Below are positions 6,872-15,766 of a stretch of DNA of 64,000 nt, piece by piece; the first letter of the stretch is position 1; each line of letters opens with the position of its first letter. Below the pieces are notes generated by a model. It was not told where the DNA came from. It searched no databases and saw only the letters and a list, made by a program, of their open reading frames with translations. The stretch spans positions 1,116,001 through 1,180,000 of the forward strand of contig CP173058.1 of NCBI GenBank assembly GCA_044772875.1, written 5' to 3'. Source of the DNA: Morganella morganii_D (GTDB lineage: Bacteria > Pseudomonadota > Gammaproteobacteria > Enterobacterales > Enterobacteriaceae). The translations under genes and the position numbers were made by a program.

Positions 6872-7534
6872 ATGAACAAAGTTAACAGTATGATAGATAG
6901 AATTACAAAAAGTATGGGATTACCTAAAAAACAAAGCCCATTTAAATATGTAAAAAGTATTTTAGCTATAAAATATTATACGGATGGTAACTTATTTATT
7001 GAACGTTACGATATATTAAATAGTAATATTGATTCAATGAATAATAGAGACTTTAGAGCTAAGGCAATGGTGGATCTATGTATGTCTATTGAATGCTCAC
7101 TAAAGTCATTAATAATCTCGTTAAGTAAAGACGATATAAAACCGGTAGAGATTAAAAAAAAGGTTATAAAAAAATCTCATCATATAGATAAGCTAGTTGT
7201 AATGGCAAAATCTTTTGCAAAGAACCGCTTTGCCTTACCTGATTTTCCTCAAAACATGCTTAATGATATTGTTAAGTTAGGTGTTGGATATCGTTATAGT
7301 TTAGATGTATGGGATTTATATACTAAAGAAAGAAAAGTAAAACATGATAGTTTGATAAGTTCTACGATAGATAACTATGTGTGGATGAATGATCTTCGAA
7401 ATTTAGCTGTAAATTGGAATAATATTGCTGACAATGCTCATGAAAGATTCTTGAAAAAACATCACATAGCAGTAGGTGGTGGTAATGGTAAAAAAATAGA
7501 CGCTGCAATGGATGAATATATAAACTCAAAATAA
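6872..7534 (+). CDS. Unknown AT-rich cargo protein between terminase subunits
   Basis: A 220-aa, Lys- and Asn-rich, soluble protein with no signal peptide or membrane segment. A helical stretch around residues 65-85 (KAMVDLCMSIECSLKSLI) recalls HEPN-like helices, but this is weak and I name no family. Codon use is strongly AT-rich, unlike terminase genes on both sides, and it has its own 5' and 3' AT-rich spacers. This pattern marks a recently acquired extra gene (moron). Possible roles are superinfection exclusion, anti-phage defence or counter-defence; nothing in the sequence decides. Confidence 0.7.
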   Translation: MNKVNSMIDRITKSMGLPKKQSPFKYVKSILAIKYYTDGNLFIERYDILNSNIDSMNNRDFRAKAMVDLCMSIECSLKSLIISLSKDDIKPVEIKKKVIKKSHHIDKLVVMAKSFAKNRFALPDFPQNMLNDIVKLGVGYRYSLDVWDLYTKERKVKHDSLISSTIDNYVWMNDLRNLAVNWNNIADNAHERFLKKHHIAVGGGNGKKIDAAMDEYINSK

Positions 7535-7596
7535 CATTGTTCATGAGGATGGTTTTTATAAATCATCCTCAATTATTATAAAATATATTTTTAGGT

Positions 7597-9003
7597 GTGA
7601 ATGTGGATATCGACTTCAGCTTATTTGATGAAGAGATCGAAAGGGAGATAGCGCGCCGTAGTTTGCATGAATTTATTCAGTATATAAACCCTGAATACAT
7701 CACAAGCCATTTCTCTCAAACGGTGTGTGATGCGCTCGACCAGTTCTTGATTGATATGATGGAAGGCAAGCGCCCTAAATTAATATTAGGCGCACCGCCA
7801 CAGCATGGTAAATCCGATATTGTTTCCCGCTATCTTCCTGCTTATTTTTTTGGAAAATACCCCAACATGCGTGTGGGGGCGTTGTCGTATTCGTCTGATT
7901 TAGCCGGTGATATGAACACCGATGTTCAGCGAATTATGATGTCGGCTGAATATCGTGCGTTATTTCCTAAGAGTTGGTTAGGTAATAAGCCTGAGAATGG
8001 CATCGCTGTTAAGCGTAACTCTGACGAGTTCGGCATTGCCAATCACAAAGGCAGCTATGTGTGTGCGGGTGTTGGTGGCCCATTAACGGGTAAGAAAGTT
8101 GACCTCGGTATCATTGATGACCCGATAAAAAACGCGAAAGAAGCGCTTAGCCCTACGGTTAAAAAATCGATTTGGAACTGGTACATTTCGACTTTTAAGA
8201 CCCGCTTATCAAAAAATAGCGGTGAAATCATTATGGCCACGCGGTGGGCGACCGATGATTTATCTGGGCAATTAAAAGAAAAAGCCCCTGAAACCAAGGT
8301 GCTCGCATTCCCTGCCATTAATGAGCAAGAGGAAGCATTAGTCCCTGAACTCCACCCTATCGACAAACTGCTCGAAACAAAAGCCATTCTCGGTGATTAC
8401 TTCTGGTCTGCCATGTACCAGCAGAAACCGAAACCGGGAGACGGGCAGATATTCCGCGAAGAATTCGCCCGGTACTATCTGCCGAAAGATCTGCCGGACA
8501 CCTTTGATGAAGTCATTCACAGCTGGGATATGACGTTTAAGGACAGTGACGGCACGGACTACGTTGTCGGTCAGGTATGGGGTAGGAAGGGCGCAAATGT
8601 CTATCTGCTGTATCAGATCCGCAAACGCATGAGTTTTACCGAAACCCTGAAAGCCGTGAAATTACTGGTTGAGAAATACCCGCAGGCGCGGCGCAAGCTG
8701 GTGGAGGATAAAGCCAACGGCCCGGCGGTCATTGATGCGCTGAAAACAACCGTATCAGGATTGGTGCCTATAGAGCCGGACGGCAGCAAAATTGCCCGCG
8801 CTCACGCCTGCACCGCAGAATGGGAAGCCGGTAACGTCTGGCTGCCGCACAAAGATATTGCACCGTGGATCACCGAAACGGTGGAAGAAATCACAACATT
8901 CCCGTTTGCCGGGCACGATGACACCGTGGATGCCATGACACAGGCACTGCGCTATCTGTACCAGAAGAAAGGCGGCGGATTCTTTTCACGCAAGAGGACA
9001 TAA
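7597..9003 (+). CDS. Terminase large subunit
   Basis: A 468-aa packaging motor. Walker A GAPPQHGKS is at residues 65-73, Walker B VDLGIIDDP and a coupling region ATRWATDDL follow. The C-terminal RNase-H-like nuclease shows acidic motifs SWDMTFKD, EDKANG and HDDTVDAMTQAL. It pumps DNA into the prohead and cuts the concatemer. The start is GTG at 7597; GTG at 7603 is possible. The first half is AT-richer than the second, suggesting a mosaic joint near 8.4 kb next to the inserted cargo gene. Confidence 0.93.
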   Translation: MNVDIDFSLFDEEIEREIARRSLHEFIQYINPEYITSHFSQTVCDALDQFLIDMMEGKRPKLILGAPPQHGKSDIVSRYLPAYFFGKYPNMRVGALSYSSDLAGDMNTDVQRIMMSAEYRALFPKSWLGNKPENGIAVKRNSDEFGIANHKGSYVCAGVGGPLTGKKVDLGIIDDPIKNAKEALSPTVKKSIWNWYISTFKTRLSKNSGEIIMATRWATDDLSGQLKEKAPETKVLAFPAINEQEEALVPELHPIDKLLETKAILGDYFWSAMYQQKPKPGDGQIFREEFARYYLPKDLPDTFDEVIHSWDMTFKDSDGTDYVVGQVWGRKGANVYLLYQIRKRMSFTETLKAVKLLVEKYPQARRKLVEDKANGPAVIDALKTTVSGLVPIEPDGSKIARAHACTAEWEAGNVWLPHKDIAPWITETVEEITTFPFAGHDDTVDAMTQALRYLYQKKGGGFFSRKRT

Positions 9004-9004
9004 C

Positions 9005-10519
9005 ATGTGGCCGTTCAGAAAGCGGAAAACAGCAGAGGTTGCCGCACCTAAGCGGTCAGCATTCTCAACGCATTTATATTCAGCACTGGCAGCCGAAACA
9101 GGGTTTCAGGGGCTGGCTTTGCTGCAACCCGCCATGCAGGGCGTGGCAATGGACAGTGCAGACGGTACGGTGCCGTCATTCAAAGGCGGACAGGTTTACG
9201 GTGTTCCGGAGGCTCAGGCGGCGTGGTACGCCTCGCAGATGTTTATCGGTCATAACATGTGTGCGGTTATTGCCAAGCACTGGCTGGTGGACAAAGCCTG
9301 TAACATGCCGGCGCGTGATGCGATCCGTCAGGGGTATGACCTGGACTGTGACGGCGGTGACAATCACGACATCAGCAAAAAGTTACGGAAGAAGGATAAA
9401 AAATACCGTATTCAGCACCATATGAAAGAGCTGATCCACTTCGGGCGCGTGTACGGGGGCAGACTGGCTCTGTTCCTTGTTGAGACATCTAACCCGCAGG
9501 AATGGTACGAAAACCCGTTTAACCCTGATGGTGTGACGAAAGGCATGTACAAAGGGATTAAACAGATAGATCCGCAGTGGGTTACGCCGGATTTAACCGA
9601 CGCCAATTTACAGGACCCGGCCAGTCCTGATTTTTATGAGCCAACCTACTGGATTATCGGCGGACGCCGTTACCACAAATCGCACTTTGTGAAGTTTGTA
9701 CCGTTCCCTGTGCCGGACATTCTCAAACCGACCTATAACTATTTCGGTGTGTCTGTTCCCGAACGGGTGTATGAGCGTGTTTATGCATCGGAGCGTACCG
9801 CCAACGAAGCACCGCAGTTGGCGATGACAAAACGTCTGCTGACCATCGGTATGGCCGATGTTGAGGGCGTGGATAAAGAGACTATCCACGAGAATATGCT
9901 GTATTTCATGGAAATGCGGGATAACTACGGCGTTCAGACGGTTGGGGCGAGTGACACCGTTAATCAGTTCGATACTTCGCTGGCGGATCTGGATGCCACG
10001 ATTATGACGCAGTACCAACTGGTATCGTCAGCGGCCTGTGTACCGGCGACAAAGCTGCTCGGCACAACCCCGAAAGGGTTTAACTCCACCGGGGAATACG
10101 AAGAAGCCAACTACCGGGAAGAACTGGAAAGTATTCAGGCCAATGACCTGGAAGAACTGCTGCAACGGCATTACGACATGCTGCAGCGCAGTGAGGGGCT
10201 GGGAACGGAAGCGTTGTCGGTTACCTGGCTGCCGCTGGACAGTCCGACCGCTGTCGAAAACGCCGATATTCAGCTTAAGCAGGCACAGACCGATTCTGCG
10301 TATGCGGCGGTTGGTGCTGTTGACGGGCTTGATATCCGCAAAAAGCTGGCGGCAGACAAAGAATCGGCATTTTACGGTATTGATGTGAACGAGGACGATT
10401 ATGCCCCGGAAAATACGGGTACGAACCAAACGGGCACGGTGGGCGGCATCCCGTCAGGCGGTTATGAAGGGCAAACCGCTGCAATATTCGGCGGCAGCCC
10501 AAAGCCGTTACCAGCGTGA
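9005..10519 (+). CDS. Portal protein, DUF1073 type
   Basis: A 504-aa protein of the DUF1073 phage portal family: a central segment PARDAIRQGYDLDCDGGD, the FGRVYGGRLALFLVE strand and the C-terminal VPATKLLGTTPKGFNSTGE motif are characteristic. It forms the dodecameric channel at the head vertex. It starts one base after the terminase stop, and the next gene begins inside its 3' end, so packaging and head genes are cotranscribed. Confidence 0.9.
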   Translation: MWPFRKRKTAEVAAPKRSAFSTHLYSALAAETGFQGLALLQPAMQGVAMDSADGTVPSFKGGQVYGVPEAQAAWYASQMFIGHNMCAVIAKHWLVDKACNMPARDAIRQGYDLDCDGGDNHDISKKLRKKDKKYRIQHHMKELIHFGRVYGGRLALFLVETSNPQEWYENPFNPDGVTKGMYKGIKQIDPQWVTPDLTDANLQDPASPDFYEPTYWIIGGRRYHKSHFVKFVPFPVPDILKPTYNYFGVSVPERVYERVYASERTANEAPQLAMTKRLLTIGMADVEGVDKETIHENMLYFMEMRDNYGVQTVGASDTVNQFDTSLADLDATIMTQYQLVSSAACVPATKLLGTTPKGFNSTGEYEEANYREELESIQANDLEELLQRHYDMLQRSEGLGTEALSVTWLPLDSPTAVENADIQLKQAQTDSAYAAVGAVDGLDIRKKLAADKESAFYGIDVNEDDYAPENTGTNQTGTVGGIPSGGYEGQTAAIFGGSPKPLPA

Positions 10520-11255
10520 CATGTCACAACTGATTAAAGACATGATTGCCGATTACGAAAAGACGTTCAGCAGTCTGCATGAGGATTTTGACGGCGTGAC
10601 CATGGATGCCAGCTTTGCCAGCCAGACCAAAATCTGGCTGAACCGGCTGAAACGCAAGTGGGATAAGATTTTTAACAGTAAGGCCGCAGAGATGGCGGAT
10701 AAGTTCACCTCGCAGGTGGACATGAACGCACAGCGCAGTCTGGACGATTCCCTGAAACAACTCTCCGGCGGTATTACGATAAAAACCCCGGCCATGCCCG
10801 AAGCCCTGAAAGACAAAATGATTGCCGCAACGGCAGAAAACGTATCCCTGATCAAATCCATTCCGCAGCAGTTTCATTCCCGTATCGGGGGCGCAGCGTT
10901 GCGTTCGGTCAGTCAGACCGGCAGCGGCAGTAAAACCCTGCTGGATGAAATACGGGATATCGGCGGAGTGACAGAGAAACGGGCTAAGTTTATTGCCGTT
11001 GACCAGACCCGCAAAATTACCACGGCGGCTAACTATGAGCGGATGAAGTCTGCCGGGATCCGCAAAGCGATATGGCATCACTCGGCAGGCAGTGCCGAAC
11101 CGCGTGAATTACATCTGCGTCTGGACGGGGAAGTATTCGATCTGGATAACCCGCCGGTCATTGATGAAAGGACCGGTGAGCGCGGATTACCTGGGCAGTT
11201 ACCGAACTGCAAATGCTTCTGGACACCGGTTATCGACTTTGGTGAGGAGACATGA
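10464..11255 (+). CDS. Minor head protein, Mu gpF-like
   Basis: About 263 aa from 10464. The C-terminal half has the Mu F-like motif: VDQTRKITTAANYERM, then GIRKAIWHHS, REL-HLRLDGEVF and a final GLPGQLPNCKC box. It is a head morphogenesis protein attached to the portal. Start is uncertain: Met at 10464 has AGGCGG just upstream and gives an N-terminus like relatives; Met 10521 gives a non-overlapping version. It overlaps the portal gene by 56 bp at the chosen start. Confidence 0.85.
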   Translation: MKGKPLQYSAAAQSRYQRDMSQLIKDMIADYEKTFSSLHEDFDGVTMDASFASQTKIWLNRLKRKWDKIFNSKAAEMADKFTSQVDMNAQRSLDDSLKQLSGGITIKTPAMPEALKDKMIAATAENVSLIKSIPQQFHSRIGGAALRSVSQTGSGSKTLLDEIRDIGGVTEKRAKFIAVDQTRKITTAANYERMKSAGIRKAIWHHSAGSAEPRELHLRLDGEVFDLDNPPVIDERTGERGLPGQLPNCKCFWTPVIDFGEET

Positions 11256-12532
11256 CAAAGCGAACCTATGACAACAACGGCTGGCTCGAAGTAAAAGACA
11301 ACCCCATCTCAAAGGCTGGGGTTTTTGATTATCTGGGGGCTGAAATCGGCGCACCGGAGCCGGACCGGATTTACAAAGTGTTCCGGCCGCCGGAGGAACT
11401 GGCCAGTGAAGAAACCATTAAATCATTCCGCCTGACCCCGTTCATTGTCGATCACGAAATGCTCGGTAAAAACGCCACACCGGCAGAGAAAAAAGGTATT
11501 CAGGGCGTTATCGGCGAAAACGTGTATTACGACCATCCGTATTTGCGCGGGAATATCAAAATCTTTTCTGACGCCGCTCTGAGCGATATCAGCAGCGGAA
11601 AAATTGACCTTTCACCGGGCTACCGCAGCCGGTATGACTTCGGTAACCCCGGGGTGTACGAGGGGGAGGCATACGAAGTTGTTCAGCGCCACCTGCGTGG
11701 CAATCACCTTGCATTAGTCGATGAAGGGCGCACCGGCGCTGACGTGGCTGTGCAGGACCATCTTGTTGTAACCATTGATACAAAGGAACTTATTCGTATG
11801 AGCGAAGAAGACAAAGACAAAAATCAGCCGACCGGTGACGAGAACGGATTTACACCGGAGCAGGTTGAGCAGATTAAACAAATCGTTGTGGCCGCACTGG
11901 CTGCCGGTACACCGGCAACGGATGAAGACCCGGAGAAAAAGCAAACGACTGACGGCGATCCTGATCCCGAAAAGAAAACCGGAGATGCCGACGTTGACGC
12001 GGAAAAAGCCGTTGAAGACGCAGAGGCGGAAGCCGAAAAAGCGGAATCCGGTGACCCGGAAGCAGTAGAAGCGGCGGAAGTGGCTATCGAAACCGCAGAG
12101 GAAGCCATTGCTGAAGCCAAAGAAGAACTTGACCAGGCAACAACCGACAGTCTGACGCGTCGCCTGAAGCGTCTCAAACGCAGTATTGCATCCATGGATG
12201 AAATGTCCTCGATGAAGCGCAAAATCGACCGTCTGGAGAAAGCCAAACCGACCATGGACACCGGCGAACTGTTAAAGCAGATCGGGGAACGTGACGCACT
12301 GGCGCACAAGCTGACGCCGTTTATCGGGGTATTTGATCACGCACCAATGACGAAACAGCAGGTGGCGGAATACGGTGTTAAAGAACTTAACATCCAATGT
12401 GCGAAGGGCACAGAGAGTATTGCCCTGAATGCCTGGATGCAGGGGCGCACACCGGATTCACAAAAAGCGCATGTGACGATGGATACCGCCGCAGGCACAG
12501 ACTCAATTATGAAAAAGTGGGGTGAAAAATAA
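11252..12532 (+). CDS. DUF2213 capsid maturation protease with scaffold tail
   Basis: A 426-aa protein. Residues 1-180 are the DUF2213 prohead protease-like domain, with a conserved PFIVDHEML segment, DISSGKIDLSPGY and the RHLRGNHLALVDEGRTG signature. The remainder is a long acidic Glu/Ala/Asp-rich helical scaffold (about 183-300) followed by a basic coiled segment and a small C-terminal domain. It likely scaffolds the prohead and cleaves itself or head proteins. It overlaps the previous gene by 4 bp (ATGA) and the next by one base. Confidence 0.85.
   Translation: MTKRTYDNNGWLEVKDNPISKAGVFDYLGAEIGAPEPDRIYKVFRPPEELASEETIKSFRLTPFIVDHEMLGKNATPAEKKGIQGVIGENVYYDHPYLRGNIKIFSDAALSDISSGKIDLSPGYRSRYDFGNPGVYEGEAYEVVQRHLRGNHLALVDEGRTGADVAVQDHLVVTIDTKELIRMSEEDKDKNQPTGDENGFTPEQVEQIKQIVVAALAAGTPATDEDPEKKQTTDGDPDPEKKTGDADVDAEKAVEDAEAEAEKAESGDPEAVEAAEVAIETAEEAIAEAKEELDQATTDSLTRRLKRLKRSIASMDEMSSMKRKIDRLEKAKPTMDTGELLKQIGERDALAHKLTPFIGVFDHAPMTKQQVAEYGVKELNIQCAKGTESIALNAWMQGRTPDSQKAHVTMDTAAGTDSIMKKWGEK
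11798..12532 (+). CDS. Possible internal start producing a free scaffold protein
   Basis: In-frame Met at 11798 inside the protease-scaffold gene is preceded by AAAGGA (11782-11787) with 10-base spacing. Initiation there would make a 244-aa protein with only the acidic scaffold region and C-terminal domain, as lambda Nu3 is made inside gene C. The placement exactly between the protease domain and the scaffold supports it. There is no direct proof of use. Confidence 0.4.
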   Translation: MSEEDKDKNQPTGDENGFTPEQVEQIKQIVVAALAAGTPATDEDPEKKQTTDGDPDPEKKTGDADVDAEKAVEDAEAEAEKAESGDPEAVEAAEVAIETAEEAIAEAKEELDQATTDSLTRRLKRLKRSIASMDEMSSMKRKIDRLEKAKPTMDTGELLKQIGERDALAHKLTPFIGVFDHAPMTKQQVAEYGVKELNIQCAKGTESIALNAWMQGRTPDSQKAHVTMDTAAGTDSIMKKWGEK

Positions 12533-13029
12533 TGGCAATCCCGAATACCGTGGCGAACGGCATGATTTCCGGTGTTATCGGTGAAATCAGCCACAACGGC
12601 CCGACCCGCGTGACCGCAGCGGTGATCAGTTCTGCTGATGAAACGAAAAACCTCTTCGGCCGTGCCTACACATACAAAGATGATTCCGTTGAATCTGTAC
12701 AGGTTGGCGGTGTCGGTGCGTTTGCCGGGGTCATGATTAACCCGAAAGCGTACCGTATCGGTGAAGAATACGCCCGTAACGGGACGCAGGGGGAATTTCT
12801 CACCATGGGTGAGATTAACGCCGAAATCACCGCCGGGGTGAAGAAAATTAATGCACCGGTGGTATTCAGTCCGGCGGACGGTTCGCTGTCTGCGAAGGAA
12901 AAAGCGGAAGCCGGTGATCTGGTTATCGGTTTTGTCAGTCGTCACATTGAGTCAGCGGAATCGCCGCATCTGTGTGTTATCCGTCTGACCGAAATCCCGT
13001 ACACAGTGGCTGCGAAGGAAGGTGAATAA
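12532..13029 (+). CDS. Capsid decoration (cement) protein
   Basis: A 165-aa protein that resembles structural cement proteins (Gp24-like) of myoviruses: a Gly/Val-rich beta protein with GRAYTYKDDSVESVQVGG and AGVMINPKAY segments. It probably stabilises the expanded capsid. It lies between scaffold and major capsid genes, starts at the last base of the scaffold stop, and its own stop overlaps the capsid start by one base. The call relies largely on position and recalled family similarity. Confidence 0.75.
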   Translation: MAIPNTVANGMISGVIGEISHNGPTRVTAAVISSADETKNLFGRAYTYKDDSVESVQVGGVGAFAGVMINPKAYRIGEEYARNGTQGEFLTMGEINAEITAGVKKINAPVVFSPADGSLSAKEKAEAGDLVIGFVSRHIESAESPHLCVIRLTEIPYTVAAKEGE

Positions 13030-14096
13030 TGCCAGTCAGTAAAGAAAAGTTTTATATGTCCGGCCGTGATATCCGCAAACACGGGCAACTGAATATTAAG
13101 CCCGATCAGAAGTGGACATACGGCGAACTGGATCAGATTGGTTTCGGTGGTCTGGCCGCAATGGACTCCGCGTTAACCGGCCCGGCCATGTCCGGCGGGT
13201 TCATTCAGCGTGAGATGTTGCAGCATGTGCTGCCGGGGCTTATCCGTACTGCCACCCGTGTCCGCGTGCTGGATGAAATCACCGGTGTACTGAATGCCGG
13301 TAACTGGCACGATGAAGAGATTATCCTGAATGTGGCAACACCGGCCGGTAAGGCGGAGCTTTACGGCGATCACACCAATATCCCGCTGGCATCCTACGGG
13401 CAGGATCAGGAACGTCGCGGTATTGTCCGTTTTGAGCTGGGTTTTCAGGTCGGAAAGCTGGAGGAAGCCCGTCAGTCAGCAGCAGGGTTTGAAACAGCCG
13501 CAGAGAAACGTAATGCCGTTGCCGAAGCGCTGGAGCAGGGGCGGGAACGTATCGGTTATTACGGTTTCAACAGCCCGGACACCCGTGTCTTCGGGATGCT
13601 GAATGAGCCGAATTTACCGGCGTATGAAACGACAGCAGCAAAATGGAAAGGGGGCACGTTTGCCGCCATCACCGGCGATATTACGGCCATGTTTTCGCGT
13701 CTGGAGATGCAGTCCGGCGGTATTATCAAAGATGATACCGCTATCACGCTGACCCTGCCGCTGGGCTACCGTTCCGCGCTGAATGTGGCAAACCCGGTCG
13801 CCCGTGGCGAAACGGTGTATCAGTGGGTGAAAGAGAACTACCCGGATATGCGCTTTGTGTTCTCACCGGAATTTGCCGGTGCCAATGGCGGCGCGGATGT
13901 GGCGTATATGTTTGCCGAAACCGTGGATGATGGTTCTACGGCGACCAGTGCGGTTATTCTCCAGGTGGTGCCGGTGAAATACCAGCTGCTGGGTTCAGAA
14001 AATAAAGCCAAAGGCTATCTGGAAGACGCCACCAACGCGACCGCCGGCATCATCGTCACCCGTCCGTGGGCTGTCACCCGCCTGACCGGGATTTAA
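13029..14096 (+). CDS. Major capsid protein, DUF2184 family
   Basis: A 355-aa protein of the DUF2184 major capsid family. It contains RTATRVRVLDEITGVLNAG near residue 80, the WHDEEIILNVATPAGKAELY strand-rich part, and the C-terminal VVPVKYQLLG and ARPWAVTRLTGI-like end. Several hundred copies build the icosahedral shell. A terminator follows 18 bp after the stop, which suits separate high-level expression of the head operon. Confidence 0.9.
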   Translation: MPVSKEKFYMSGRDIRKHGQLNIKPDQKWTYGELDQIGFGGLAAMDSALTGPAMSGGFIQREMLQHVLPGLIRTATRVRVLDEITGVLNAGNWHDEEIILNVATPAGKAELYGDHTNIPLASYGQDQERRGIVRFELGFQVGKLEEARQSAAGFETAAEKRNAVAEALEQGRERIGYYGFNSPDTRVFGMLNEPNLPAYETTAAKWKGGTFAAITGDITAMFSRLEMQSGGIIKDDTAITLTLPLGYRSALNVANPVARGETVYQWVKENYPDMRFVFSPEFAGANGGADVAYMFAETVDDGSTATSAVILQVVPVKYQLLGSENKAKGYLEDATNATAGIIVTRPWAVTRLTGI

Positions 14097-14113
14097 CCCT
14101 GTAACGCCTCATT

Positions 14114-14136
14114 GCCCTCTGCGGAGGGCTTTTTTA
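14114..14136 (+). terminator. Terminator after major capsid gene
   Basis: Stem GCCCTC / GAGGGC (14114-14119 and 14124-14129), loop TGCG, seven T. It lies between the capsid gene and the connector genes; read-through must feed the tail genes. Confidence 0.85.
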
Positions 14137-14151
14137 TTTCCTGGAGAAATT

Positions 14152-14505
14152 ATGTCTCTGTATATCTATTGCACCCTGTCCAACGACCAGAACTATGCCA
14201 CACCGGACGGTCCGGTATTTATCGCCGGTCAGGCCAATGTCATGACCAAACACATGTACACCCCGCGCGGCCGTGTGACTGAAATCAGTGATGAACAGTA
14301 CACGCAGCTGAAAAATAACCACGTCTTTAAGCTGCACAAGGAAAACGGGTTTATCGCGGTGGAAAACCGCAAAGAGGATCCGGATAAAGTGGCGACTGAT
14401 ATGGAAGCCAGTGACAAATCCGCCCCGCTGACCGAAGAACAACTGGTTGCGGAGGGGAATGAGCCGCCGGTCAGCAACAAAGACAAAAAGAACAGTAAAA
14501 AATAA
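14152..14505 (+). CDS. Hypothetical head-tail region protein
   Basis: A 117-aa protein. The N-terminal 75 residues look like a compact beta domain; the tail is acidic then ends in a Lys-rich stretch (NKDKKNSKK), which resembles a disordered interaction tail. No family was recognised. The position just after the major capsid gene and before the adaptor genes suggests a minor head or connector component. Confidence 0.7.
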   Translation: MSLYIYCTLSNDQNYATPDGPVFIAGQANVMTKHMYTPRGRVTEISDEQYTQLKNNHVFKLHKENGFIAVENRKEDPDKVATDMEASDKSAPLTEEQLVAEGNEPPVSNKDKKNSKK

Positions 14506-14514
14506 GGGGGTTCC

Positions 14515-14943
14515 GTGGACCCGTCCGACTTTCCGTTAGTGTCTTTCAGGGCCATCTATAAAGTCTTTACTGCGGTACCGGATGACGAGATTTTTATCAT
14601 CGCACAGGAAGCACTGAACTACTTTTCGCCGTGCCGGGGTGTCTGTACAAATTCAGCGTGGATGCTGGTCGTCGCGCATATGCTCGACCTGAATGGCCGT
14701 ATTGCTGACGGGGAATCACCGACCGGTGTCGTGACCAGTGTCACGATTGATAAGGTCAGCGTGTCCTATACCGCGCCCCCGGCCGGTTCCGACTGGTCGC
14801 ACTGGTTCAAGATGAGCACCTACGGCCAGCAGTTTCTGGCGCTGATAAAACGGTGCAGTGTACCGCGTTACCACGGCGGCGGCGGGGAACGTGCGGCATT
14901 TCGCGGTGCCTTTGGCCGCTTCACGCGGGGAGGTCACCGGTGA
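14515..14943 (+). CDS. Head-tail adaptor, DUF4054 family
   Basis: A 142-aa protein. It resembles DUF4054 connector proteins: a helical N-terminus (FRAIYKVFTAVPDDEIFIIA), a conserved W-MLVVAHMLDL helix and a C-terminal TYGQQFLALIKR segment with a Gly-rich tail. It would bind the portal ring beneath the head. The start is GTG at 14515 after AAGGGGG. The next gene overlaps by four bases (GTGA). Confidence 0.75.
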   Translation: MDPSDFPLVSFRAIYKVFTAVPDDEIFIIAQEALNYFSPCRGVCTNSAWMLVVAHMLDLNGRIADGESPTGVVTSVTIDKVSVSYTAPPAGSDWSHWFKMSTYGQQFLALIKRCSVPRYHGGGGERAAFRGAFGRFTRGGHR

Positions 14944-15398
14944 AAAAACTGGCACAGCTGAAAGTCGTGTATGACGAACTGGCAAAGAAACAGCTTAAAG
15001 TCGGTTTCTTTGAGCATTCAAAATACCCGGACGGTATTCCTGTTGCGTATGTGGCGGCGATTCAGGAACTCGGTTATCCGGCCGGGGGGATCCCGCCGCG
15101 TCCGTTTATGCGCCCGGCCATGACAGAACACAAACCGGAATACAGCAACCTGATTGTCCGGGCTGTGAAAGCCGCAGTGAAAGGAAATATCACCATCACT
15201 GACGGACTGACGCAAGTCGGTGCAAAAGCAGCGGGTGACGTGAAGATGGTGATTAAATCGGTCACCACACCGCCACTTAAGGATGTCACGATAGCTGCCC
15301 GTGCCCGGCGGCACAGTAAAGGGAAAGCCACCAGTAAACCGCTGGTTGACTCCGGTCTGATGCTGCAATCCGTCACTTTTGCCGTGGAGGATAAATAA
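14940..15398 (+). CDS. Tail completion / HK97 gp10-like protein
   Basis: A 152-aa basic protein starting at GTG 14940 within the previous stop. The segment LKVGFFEHSKYPDGIPVAYV followed by IQELGYPAGGIPPRPFMRP is typical of phage neck/tail-completion proteins of the HK97 gp10 type. It also ends with PLVDSGLMLQSVTF, a conserved closing motif. It likely helps join tail to head. The following gene starts at its stop. Confidence 0.78.
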   Translation: MKKLAQLKVVYDELAKKQLKVGFFEHSKYPDGIPVAYVAAIQELGYPAGGIPPRPFMRPAMTEHKPEYSNLIVRAVKAAVKGNITITDGLTQVGAKAAGDVKMVIKSVTTPPLKDVTIAARARRHSKGKATSKPLVDSGLMLQSVTFAVEDK

Positions 15399-15766
15399 TG
15401 TTCGGAAATCTGCACCGGATTGCCTCGCGGTATATTCCGCAGCAAACCGTACTCTGGTACCGCTTCAAAAGCCGCGAGCCTGACGAACGGGGCCATGATC
15501 AGAACACGTATTATGACCCGGCTGAGGTTCGCGGGAGCTGGCAGGCGGTGGATACTCAGGACATTCAGTCTATGGGGCTTGACACCAGTCAGGTATACCG
15601 CCGTTTGTATACATCTCACGATATCAGCGCCATTCAGCGCGGCTCTTCACCGGATTATCTGGTCTTCGGCGGCAAACGCTACGATGTGACCGGGGATGCT
15701 GACTGGTATGCACAGGACGGCTGGAAGTCAGTTATCTGCATTGAGGCAGGCAATCATGACGGATAA
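15398..15766 (+). CDS. Head closure / collar protein
   Basis: A 122-aa protein with a beta-rich core containing WYRFKSREPDERG, SWQAVDTQDIQSMGLD and a final DVTGDADWYAQDGWK strand. Similar small proteins in DUF3383-sheath myoviruses are annotated as collar proteins. Placement between adaptor and tail terminator supports head closure. It overlaps the next gene by 11 bp. Confidence 0.7.
   Translation: MFGNLHRIASRYIPQQTVLWYRFKSREPDERGHDQNTYYDPAEVRGSWQAVDTQDIQSMGLDTSQVYRRLYTSHDISAIQRGSSPDYLVFGGKRYDVTGDADWYAQDGWKSVICIEAGNHDG

Noticed and set aside
10524..11081. Minus-strand frame of 185 codons
   Set aside because: Shadow of the Mu F-like head gene, which has clear motifs.
11824..12309. Ser/Ala-rich minus-strand frame
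   Set aside because: It is the antisense of the acidic scaffold region; repetitive codons keep it open by chance.
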